This document shows, piece by piece, positions 1 through 5,373 of a DNA stretch of 7,039 bases. Every line of letters begins with the position of its first letter. Position 1 is the first letter of the stretch. Made by a program: the position numbers and the translations under genes. The stretch is from positions 1 through 7,039 of the forward strand of contig JAUWMY010000124.1 of NCBI GenBank assembly GCA_030612945.1, in the 5' to 3' direction. Source of the stretch: Desulfobacteraceae bacterium (GTDB lineage Bacteria > Desulfobacterota > DSM-4660 > Desulfatiglandales > Desulfatiglandaceae). Under the pieces are notes generated by a model, which had not been told where the DNA came from, made no database searches, and saw only the letters and a program-made list of their open reading frames with translations.

Positions 1-28
1 GCTTTCGCGATTTTATACTGTTAAATAC

Positions 29-57
29 TTGACCCTTATCTGCGTTTTTCTTATAAT
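29..57 (+). promoter_or_regulatory. Strong sigma70-type promoter for the small membrane protein
   Basis: A -35 box TTGACC at 29-34 and a perfect -10 box TATAAT at 52-57 are separated by exactly 17 bp. Transcription would start near 64 and leave a leader of about 79 nt before the ATG at 143. This is the best promoter match in the window. Nothing else is recognisable in bases 1-28. The boxes are seen directly; activity is inferred. Confidence 0.7.
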
Positions 58-142
58 CCCAACTCAATTCAACTATTCCCCATTATCTCAGGGGGTTAGT
101 AGCCCAGCCACTTATATCTGAAGCGTTTTTAGGAGGCCTTGA

Positions 143-325
143 ATGGAAATCCCAAGAAAAATCGGTATTGGAATAGTAATGATTGTTCCTGCCTTTGTGT
201 TTGGAGGTGCTGTCTGGTCATGGTTTGGATCCTGGACTACCGTCTTCATCTTCGAGATTCTTATGGTCCTGCTTTACTCATCCATCATATCCGGATGGCC
301 TGTATCGGCTATTCAGAAAACCTGA
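143..325 (+). CDS. Small two-helix membrane protein, function unknown
   Basis: This 60-residue protein is not one I recognise. It starts with a short charged segment (MEIPRKIG), followed by two hydrophobic stretches at about residues 8-27 and 31-51. They are separated by a tight WSWFGSW turn, and the tail is short and polar (VSAIQKT). It therefore looks like a helical hairpin in the inner membrane; the two basic residues near the N-terminus suggest that both ends are cytoplasmic. The ATG at 143 is chosen because a perfect AGGAGG lies at 131-136, six bases upstream. The gene has its own promoter (29-57) and ends before the hairpin at 385-422, so it looks like a single-gene transcript converging on folD. 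There is no cysteine, histidine or other catalytic-looking motif. The complete expression signals make it a credible gene; the role is open. Confidence 0.72.
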   Translation: MEIPRKIGIGIVMIVPAFVFGGAVWSWFGSWTTVFIFEILMVLLYSSIISGWPVSAIQKT

Positions 326-384
326 CAGTTGAGGCCGTTTAATAATCTCCTTTGATCGGCATAGAGGCACCTTATAAAATAGAA

Positions 385-422
385 GAAAGGGGACTGGACC
401 CCCATAGGGCCAATCCCCTTTC
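385..422. terminator. Bidirectional intrinsic terminator between the small membrane protein gene and folD
   Basis: A perfect 9-bp stem pairs GAAAGGGGA (385-393) with TCCCCTTTC (414-422). Inner pairing of TGG (395-397) with CCA (410-412) and of CCC with GGG around an ATA loop is possible. On the + strand the hairpin is followed by a T-rich run (CCTTGTCTTTTTC); on the - strand by TCTTCTATTTTAT. It sits between two convergent gene ends, 60 bp after the small ORF and 33 bp after folD, so it can serve both. Confidence 0.78.
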
Positions 423-455
423 CTTGTCTTTTTCGAAACGCTTTTTCTCTTTTTA

Positions 456-1364
456 CTATGCGATTCCCAGCCTAAACTTCAGTGACTTCAGGGTATTTTT
501 CATAAGCATGGTGATGGTCATGGGGCCTACACCGCCGGGAACCGGTGTAATGGATCCGGCAATCTCCTTGGCCGCATCAAAGTCCACATCTCCTTTAAGT
601 ATAGCTATCTTTTTGCCAGTCTTCTCGCTGATCTTCTCTCCAACCCGATTGACACCCACATCAATGACGCATGCGCCCGGTTTGATCCATTCCGGCTTTA
701 CAAGGCCGGGAACGCCCGCGGCCACAATCAGTATATCCGCACGCTTGCAATGAGAGGCCATATCCTTTGTGCGTGTGTGAATCACGGTCACCGTAGAATT
801 GGCGCCATCGGCCTTCTGGAGCATCATGTTGGCGATCGGTTTGCCTACGATATTTGACCGTCCTACCACTACGACCTCTGCACCGCTCGTTTCAACACCT
901 GCCCGGATAATCATTTCCTGGATACCGGCAGGAGTACAGGGAGGAAACCTGACCTCTGCCCCGCCTATCATCAGACGGCCCACGTTGACAGGATGAAAGC
1001 CATCTACGTCCTTGTCGGGATCAATCGCGTTCAGGATCTTTTTTTCGTCAATTTGTTTGGGCAGGGGCAACTGCACCAGTATGCCGTGAATCGAGTCATC
1101 ATTATTGTATTTGTCAATCAGGGCAAGCAGAGCCTCTTCGGAAATATCTTCCGGCTGGTTTTCCTGTATTTCCTTAAATCCCAGACGGTTGGCAGTCTTG
1201 ATCTTGAGAGTCACATAGGAAATAGATGCCGGGCTTTCGCCCACCAAGATGGTTACCAGACCGGGCACCTGCCCATGCTCCTCTTTTATCTTTTTGACTT
1301 CCTCTTCGATCTCGCTGAGAATTTCTTCCCTGATTTCCGTTCCCTTGATTAATTTTGCAGTCAT
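456..1364 (-). CDS. folD: Bifunctional methylene-THF dehydrogenase / methenyl-THF cyclohydrolase
   Basis: FolD interconverts 5,10-methylene-THF and 10-formyl-THF through NADP-linked oxidation and then hydrolysis, in the cytoplasm. It supplies formyl groups for purines and, in acetogenic or sulfate-reducing anaerobes, can be part of the methyl branch of the Wood-Ljungdahl pathway. The 302 residues match the usual length. Visible family signatures are SYVTLKIK with Tyr50 and catalytic Lys54, VQLPLP with Gln98, DVDGFHPVNVGRL with Asp121, the nucleotide-binding VVVGRSNIVGKP (165-176) and the C-terminal PVPGGVGPMT (274-283). All key catalytic residues are present. AAGGAG lies 8 bases upstream of the ATG (complement of 1373-1378), and a second TAGGAG abuts the start. 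The gene diverges from cutA across a repeat-rich spacer and ends at the shared hairpin 385-422. No other folate gene is in view. Confidence 0.97.
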   Translation of the reverse strand: MTAKLIKGTEIREEILSEIEEEVKKIKEEHGQVPGLVTILVGESPASISYVTLKIKTANRLGFKEIQENQPEDISEEALLALIDKYNNDDSIHGILVQLPLPKQIDEKKILNAIDPDKDVDGFHPVNVGRLMIGGAEVRFPPCTPAGIQEMIIRAGVETSGAEVVVVGRSNIVGKPIANMMLQKADGANSTVTVIHTRTKDMASHCKRADILIVAAGVPGLVKPEWIKPGACVIDVGVNRVGEKISEKTGKKIAILKGDVDFDAAKEIAGSITPVPGGVGPMTITMLMKNTLKSLKFRLGIA

Positions 1365-1403
1365 CTCCTATCTCCTTTTTTGAAAGTTTTTGCCTATTTC
1401 AGG

Positions 1404-1570
1404 CCTCGTTGAGCAGTTGAGTGGTTAAATGGTTGAGTGGTTGAGTGGGGAAAAAGACTCTATTATTTCCGGATGTTATAGCTTTTTAAACACTGAATGT
1501 CCAATTTTCAAGCAAATCATAGATATGATCTATTATAACAACTACTTAACGACTCAACCACTTAGCGAGG
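1404..1570. repeat. MITE-like element with octamer-built terminal inverted repeats
   Basis: The left end reads CCTCG (1404-1408) followed by five tandem octamers: TTGAGCAG, TTGAGTGG, TTAAATGG, TTGAGTGG, TTGAGTGG (1409-1448). The right end, read on the - strand, is CCTCG (complement of 1566-1570) followed by CTAAGTGG, TTGAGTCG, TTAAGTAG (complement of 1542-1565). Aligned over 29 positions the ends agree at 22, and at 25 if G-T wobbles count, so a transcript could form a long stem. The core of about 93 bp (1449-1541) is AT-rich and non-coding. I see no clear target-site duplication. It may be a non-autonomous mobile repeat, a dispersed structural repeat or a transcribed hairpin; the arrangement is seen directly and the mobility is inferred. 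Confidence 0.6.
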
Positions 1571-1717
1571 TTTATATTTATAATGGCTTGAGAAAAATTA
1601 CATTCCCTATTGAACATGTGCATAACACAGTTATTTCCCGATTTCAAATATTTTATCCTTATTTCATTGGGGCTCCACAGATCCTTGGATCAGCATGTTC
1701 AGTTTTTTTCGAAATGC

Positions 1718-1746
1718 TTGTCCATACCGCCAGCACTTGATATTGT
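1718..1746 (+). promoter_or_regulatory. Weak candidate promoter for cutA
   Basis: TTGTCC (1718-1723) and TATTGT (1741-1746) are spaced by 17 bp, each matching four of six consensus bases. The inferred start would lie about 25 nt before the cutA ATG. In an AT-rich spacer such a match can occur by chance, so this is only a candidate. Confidence 0.25.
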
Positions 1747-1778
1747 GAAATTATGAATCCCTCGATAGGAGAAAAATC

Positions 1779-2093
1779 ATGAAAGCAACTTTCATTTACA
1801 TAACTGCGGGTAGTATGGAGGAGGCCAAAAAGATCGGCAGGGAGTTGATCTCAAACAGGCTGGCCGCTTGCGTCAATATCATTAACAATATGCATTCCAT
1901 GTTTTGGTGGGAAGACGAAATCCAGGAAGACAGGGAAGTGATCCTTATTGCCAAGACTAAAGAATCCCTTGTTACGGAGTTGATTGACAAGGTCAAATCA
2001 GTGCACAGTTATGATTGTCCCTGTATCGTGAGCTTGCCAATTTTAGATGGAAATAGGGCATTCTTGGATTGGATTGCACAGCAAACCAAGTAA
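1779..2093 (+). CDS. cutA: CutA1-family divalent cation tolerance protein
   Basis: CutA1 proteins are small, very stable cytoplasmic homotrimers linked to copper and other divalent metal tolerance; the molecular activity is not firmly settled. The 104-residue length is normal. Family landmarks run in order: the N-terminal strand TFIYITA, AACVNI (29-34) with Cys31, the MFWWEDEI segment (41-48), LIAKT (56-60), the HSY motif (76-78) followed by CPCIVSLPI (80-88), and the DGNRAFLDWI end with Trp98. Cys80 and Cys82 flank the conserved Pro81 and could add metal affinity, although family members need not have them. TAGGAG (1766-1771) lies seven bases before the ATG. The gene diverges from folD and converges on the DedA gene, with only 20 bp between the ends and no hairpin there. 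It appears to be transcribed alone. Confidence 0.94.
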   Translation: MKATFIYITAGSMEEAKKIGRELISNRLAACVNIINNMHSMFWWEDEIQEDREVILIAKTKESLVTELIDKVKSVHSYDCPCIVSLPILDGNRAFLDWIAQQTK

Positions 2094-2103
2094 AACGCAT
2101 ACT

Positions 2104-2131
2104 CCTTTACCCTTTATCCTTTACCCTTTGA
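2104..2131. repeat. Tandem heptamer repeat at the cutA/dedA junction
   Basis: Four contiguous 7-bp units read CCTTTAC (2104-2110), CCTTTAT (2111-2117), CCTTTAC (2118-2124) and CCTTTGA (2125-2131). The array straddles the stop codon of the DedA-family gene (TAA, complement of 2114-2116), and its right half encodes the last residues, Ser-Lys-Gly-Lys-Gly. Because seven is not a multiple of three, gain or loss of a unit within the coding part would alter the C-terminus. The repeat is seen directly; instability is inferred. Confidence 0.7.
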
Positions 2132-2749
2132 CTTTCGATTTTTTATCGTCTTCTTAACCACAAAGCAGACAACCACCAGGCCCAGCAGGATAAGGATTGC
2201 AATATTATAGCGGACCAAAAAGTAAGACATTTTGCCCCTTGCCGTTTCCCAGTTATTGCCCAACATATAACCAAAAGATATCCAGATCAAATTCCACACA
2301 CAGGAGCTTATTAAGGCGAGCCATGCGACCTTAAAGGCCCTCAGTTTTGAGATTCCCCCTGCTATTGATATGACAGATCGGATTCCAGGAAAAAACCTGT
2401 TCAGGAGTACAAGAAAATATCCATACTTTTTGTACCATTCTTCAGCCCTGAAAATGGCATCCGCCTTAAAAAACCAGTAATCTCTCTTAATAAAAAACCG
2501 CCTCCCCAACAGACTCCCAACCCAGAAAAGGAACATAAAGCCAGCCAGGCTGCCCAGAGTTGTAGAAAAATATACGCCAAAGAAATGGAGCCTTTTGGTG
2601 CCAACCAGGAAGGCTCCGAATGCGGTAATGGTGTCTCCGGGAATGGGTGGAAAGACATTTTCCACAAACGCGCTCAGGCCCAGAAAAAAATATATGAGAA
2701 AATCGGGGAGCGAATTGAGAGAATCAAGGAAACGGTCCAGGTAAGTCAT
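2114..2749 (-). CDS. DedA/SNARE-associated (VTT domain) family membrane protein
   Basis: This 211-residue integral inner-membrane protein has the DedA signatures. ENVFPPIPGD (30-39) carries the conserved Glu30 and Pro-rich turn of the first re-entrant loop. RFFPGIRSVISIAGG (118-132) carries the conserved arginines and PG turn. Hydrophobic segments lie at about 17-29, 40-51, 56-80, 140-164 and 180-199. DedA proteins act in membrane homeostasis, and some members help recycle undecaprenyl phosphate or phosphatidylethanolamine carriers; which substrate applies here cannot be read from sequence. The basic tail KKTIKNRKSKGKG is partly encoded by the heptamer repeat. The start at 2749 has only a weak, distant GAGGG on the coding strand (complement of about 2760-2764), so translation may be modest. 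The gene diverges from the TPR/acyl-CoA ligase operon and converges on cutA. Confidence 0.93.
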   Translation of the reverse strand: MTYLDRFLDSLNSLPDFLIYFFLGLSAFVENVFPPIPGDTITAFGAFLVGTKRLHFFGVYFSTTLGSLAGFMFLFWVGSLLGRRFFIKRDYWFFKADAIFRAEEWYKKYGYFLVLLNRFFPGIRSVISIAGGISKLRAFKVAWLALISSCVWNLIWISFGYMLGNNWETARGKMSYFLVRYNIAILILLGLVVVCFVVKKTIKNRKSKGKG

Positions 2750-2865
2750 GTATTATTTACCCTCGGTTCGTATTGATGGATCTTAGCTTCAACTAACCAC
2801 TGGCTTCAGATCACCACTGTCGAATTATTTAGTTTTCAGTAGCAAAAAACAAGAACTCTTTTGCC

Positions 2866-2894
2866 TTGACTGGAATTCCGACGTTTGTTATCAA
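2866..2894 (+). promoter_or_regulatory. Candidate promoter for the TPR/acyl-CoA ligase operon
   Basis: TTGACT (2866-2871) matches five of six -35 bases and is followed 17 bp later by TATCAA (2889-2894), which matches four of six -10 bases. A start near 2901 would give a leader of about 30 nt. A short inverted repeat, ATCAA (2890-2894) with TTGAT (2904-2908), overlaps the -10 region and could be an operator or chance. Confidence 0.42.
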
Positions 2895-2931
2895 GATATT
2901 GAATTGATCTTTAATAGAAAAGAGGAACTGA

Positions 2932-3609
2932 ATGGCAAAAAAAACAACCAGAAAAGAATTGCTAAAAGGGACGGACGAATTCCTGACCCTTTCAAGTAAG
3001 GCTGTCAATTTCATTACTACCCACCTGCGTGAGCTTAAATATGCCGGATTTGTCATAGCCATCCTTGTGGTTGCTTACCTCGGAGTCACCACCTACCTGC
3101 GGTACGTCAATAAGAATGGCCAAAACGCCTACAATACGGCCTATCAAACCCTGACAAAGGAAATGAAGCCTGATGCAAACCCCGACAACTTGCGGAAATC
3201 AGAAGAATTATTCAATAAGGTGACCGATGACTATGGCCTGTCAAAGGTCGCCCGATTGGCCCTTCCACAGATTGCATATCTAAAATTTCTTGACAAAAAG
3301 TACGATGAGGCCATTGTGTTGTACCGAAAATTTTTGGACAAGGTTTCGGGGAATACAGAATATGAACTCATGACCAATCTGGCGCTCGCTGCCTGTTTTG
3401 AGGCAAAGGGGGACCTGAAGACAGCCATGGAGACCTTGATCCCTGTTATCGAGATCCCTGATAATTCATTCAGGGAACCAGCCATGTTGAGCCTGGCACG
3501 TCTTTACCGGCTTGACAATAAGCCTGAAAAGGCGAGGGAAATTCTCAACGAATTCGTTGAACAGCACGCAGATTCTCCCCTACTCCCCTTTGCCAAGGCA
3601 CAGCTTTGA
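2932..3609 (+). CDS. Membrane-anchored TPR protein, YfgM/TPR_21-like
   Basis: The 225-residue protein has a basic cytoplasmic head (MAKKTTRKELLKG), one transmembrane helix at about residues 38-57, and an extracytoplasmic helical domain. That domain contains TPR-like units at about 105-137, 144-176 and 183-214, with a partial one near 86-101. The order, single anchor followed by TPRs, and the length resemble YfgM-type proteins (about 206 residues in E. coli), which associate with the Sec translocon and periplasmic chaperones. The sequence match is too loose to assign that role, so the safe reading is a scaffold for protein contacts at the outer face of the inner membrane. AGAGGA (2921-2926) lies five bases before the ATG. 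The acyl-CoA ligase starts 34 bp after the stop with no terminator between, so the two are probably co-transcribed. Confidence 0.85.
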   Translation: MAKKTTRKELLKGTDEFLTLSSKAVNFITTHLRELKYAGFVIAILVVAYLGVTTYLRYVNKNGQNAYNTAYQTLTKEMKPDANPDNLRKSEELFNKVTDDYGLSKVARLALPQIAYLKFLDKKYDEAIVLYRKFLDKVSGNTEYELMTNLALAACFEAKGDLKTAMETLIPVIEIPDNSFREPAMLSLARLYRLDNKPEKAREILNEFVEQHADSPLLPFAKAQL

Positions 3610-3643
3610 ATGGGCAAAAACCTTTTTATATAGGAGTACTGCC

Positions 3644-5215
3644 ATGATTATTACGGAGATTTTGGCCAGAAATGCCAGGATGTACGGGGATGAGGTTGCC
3701 CTGATTGAAAGGGAGCCTGCAAACAACAGGAGGGTTACCATAACATGGAAAGAATTTGATGATATGGCCAACCGGGTAGCCAATGCCCTGATCGCGAAAG
3801 GCATAAAAAAAGAGGATAAGGTTATCCATTTGATGATGAATTGTATTGAGTGGCTTCCCGCCTACTTTGGCATTCTGAGGACAGGTGCGTGGGCCGTACC
3901 GCTTAATTTTCGGTTTATGGCTGAAGACATCCGGTATTGCGCTGAAATCGCAGAGGCCAAAGCAATTATCTTTGGAGAGGAATTTGTTGACCGCGTCAAT
4001 ACCATCAAAGGTGATTTGGTGACCATAAAGGACTATGTGTTTGCGGGCCTTGCAGATATGATGCCGGATTATTCAAAGAACCTTGAAGCATTTTTGAAAA
4101 CAGGATCTGCTGAAAATCCTGATGTGCCCATTGGACTCCTGGACGAGGCCGCCCTTTATTTTACGTCCGGAACCACGGGAAAACCAAAGCCTATTCTACT
4201 GACCCACAGGAACCTGGAAGCAGCATGCATTGTTGAAAACCGTCACCATAACCAGACCCATGAAGATAATTTCCTGTGCATCCCGCCACTTTACCATACC
4301 GGGGCCAAAATGCACTGGTTTGGAAATTTTATCGTCGGAGCCAAGGCGGTGATTTTAAAAGGTATCAAACCCCAGTGGATTCTTGAGGCCGTCTCCGAAG
4401 AAAAGGCAACTATTGTCTGGCTTCTGGTGCCCTGGGCCCAGGATATCCTGATTGCCATTGAAAATGGAGAAGTGAAACTGGAGGATTATGAACTGGATCA
4501 GTGGCGTCTGATGCATATCGGGGCACAGCCTGTGCCTCCAAGTCTTATAAAAAACTGGAAAAAGGTCTTTCCACATCACGATTACGATACAGACTACGGG
4601 TTGAGCGAAACAACGGGTCCCGGTTGCGTCCATTTAGGGATCGAGAATCTTCACAAAATAGGCGCCATCGGCCTACCCGGGTTTGACTGGGAATACAGGA
4701 TTGTGGACTCAGAGCTCAAACCCGTGCCCAAAGGCGAACCAGGCGAATTAATGATCAAAGGCCCGGGGGTAATGAAAGAATACTATAAGAATCCCGAGGC
4801 CACTAAGGACACAATGTTTGATGGGTGGCTCCTCACAGGAGACATGGCCAGGATCGATGAGGACGGGTTCATATGGCTCGTGGACAGGAAAAAGGATGTT
4901 ATCATCACAGGAGGAGAAAATATCTTCCCGGTGGAGATCGAAGATTTTCTCATGGAAAACAAAAAGGTCCAGGATGCAGCCGTAATCGGTATCCCCAACG
5001 AGCGGTTAGGTGAAATTGTGGCCGCTATCGTAAAAATTAAACCGGGACAGGCGATGACTGAAGAGGAGTTTATGGCCTATTGTGAGGGCTTGCCACGGTA
5101 CAAGAGACCAAGGGCAGTCTTCTTTGGTGATGTCCCCAGGAATCCTACCGGCAAAATCGAAAAACCAAAGCTCAGGAAACAATATGCCGGCATGTCAGAA
5201 AGTTTTAAGATATAA
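3644..5215 (+). CDS. Acyl-CoA synthetase / AMP-dependent acid-CoA ligase
   Basis: This ANL-superfamily enzyme would activate a carboxylic acid with ATP to an acyl-adenylate and then form the CoA thioester. With the 3644 start it has 523 residues, a normal length. Core motifs are the P-loop TSGTTGKPK (174-182), PPLYHTGA (214-221), the adenine-site YGLSE (318-322), TGD (398-400), the hinge DRKKDVIITGGENI (414-427) and PTGKIEK (501-507) with the adenylation lysine Lys504. The base after the P-loop is odd: Pro183 replaces the usual glycine. The acid substrate cannot be told; a fatty or aromatic acid is plausible in a syntroph or sulfate reducer. The open frame extends upstream to a TTG at 3512 inside the TPR gene, but 3644 is preferred because TAGGAG (3631-3636) lies seven bases upstream and family similarity begins there. 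Confidence 0.93.
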   Translation: MIITEILARNARMYGDEVALIEREPANNRRVTITWKEFDDMANRVANALIAKGIKKEDKVIHLMMNCIEWLPAYFGILRTGAWAVPLNFRFMAEDIRYCAEIAEAKAIIFGEEFVDRVNTIKGDLVTIKDYVFAGLADMMPDYSKNLEAFLKTGSAENPDVPIGLLDEAALYFTSGTTGKPKPILLTHRNLEAACIVENRHHNQTHEDNFLCIPPLYHTGAKMHWFGNFIVGAKAVILKGIKPQWILEAVSEEKATIVWLLVPWAQDILIAIENGEVKLEDYELDQWRLMHIGAQPVPPSLIKNWKKVFPHHDYDTDYGLSETTGPGCVHLGIENLHKIGAIGLPGFDWEYRIVDSELKPVPKGEPGELMIKGPGVMKEYYKNPEATKDTMFDGWLLTGDMARIDEDGFIWLVDRKKDVIITGGENIFPVEIEDFLMENKKVQDAAVIGIPNERLGEIVAAIVKIKPGQAMTEEEFMAYCEGLPRYKRPRAVFFGDVPRNPTGKIEKPKLRKQYAGMSESFKI

Positions 5216-5278
5216 GCGCGCAAGGCCCTGGGAGGCTGTCCGAGAATGGCTATTTTCCCCAATCTCTACGTCAGACTC

Positions 5279-5326
5279 AAATTATAATCCTCGAAATACT
5301 TCAATGTATTCCTGTGGTTATAATTT
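5279..5326. terminator. AT-rich nested hairpin between acyl-CoA ligase and uvrC
   Basis: AAATTATAA (5279-5287) pairs perfectly with TTATAATTT (5318-5326). The pairing continues as CC (5289-5290) with GG (5316-5317), and an inner stem pairs AATAC (5295-5299) with GTATT (5306-5310). It lies between two convergent genes, 64 bp past the ligase stop and 48 bp past the uvrC stop. The stem is AT-rich and the trailing T run is short, so it is a weak intrinsic terminator at best. No other signal stands out in 5216-5373. Confidence 0.4.
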
Positions 5327-5373
5327 TCGCCTTCCTTGATCTTGGAAAAAATATCTCATTCTCAGGCACTCTC

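Larger units (their letters stand above)
1365..1778. other. folD-cutA divergent intergenic spacer
   Basis: This 414-bp stretch separates two divergent genes. Its left half is dominated by the inverted-repeat element at 1404-1570. Inside that element is a short palindrome, ATAGAT-ATG-ATCTAT (1519-1533). The right part (1571-1778) is AT-rich and contains a weak cutA promoter candidate at 1718-1746. Both genes presumably start here, but I see no convincing folD promoter. A 103-codon open frame runs through 1429-1740; it starts inside the octamer array, has no ribosome site and shows no protein-like composition, so I do not call it a gene. Confidence 0.6.

Noticed and set aside
139..342. Alternative 67-codon frame from TTG 139 overlapping the small membrane protein
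   Set aside because: The AGGAGG at 131-136 is only two bases from this TTG, too close, whereas it is ideally spaced for the ATG at 143, whose product has a coherent two-helix pattern.
1519..1533. ATAGAT-ATG-ATCTAT palindrome as a regulator operator
   Set aside because: It is short, AT-rich and lies in the core of the repeat element with no regulator gene nearby; chance occurrence is likely.
1404..1570. CRISPR array
   Set aside because: The units are 8 bp, contiguous without spacers and inverted at the two ends; no cas gene is present.
1429..1740. A 103-codon open frame on the + strand in the folD-cutA spacer
   Set aside because: It begins inside the octamer array, crosses both repeat arms, lacks a ribosome site and its translation resembles no protein family; the frame is likely open by chance in AT-rich DNA.
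3512..3643. N-terminal extension of the acyl-CoA ligase starting at TTG 3512
   Set aside because: It overlaps 98 bases of the TPR gene, has no ribosome site, and the extra 44 residues precede the point where ligase similarity begins; the ATG at 3644 has a well-placed TAGGAG.
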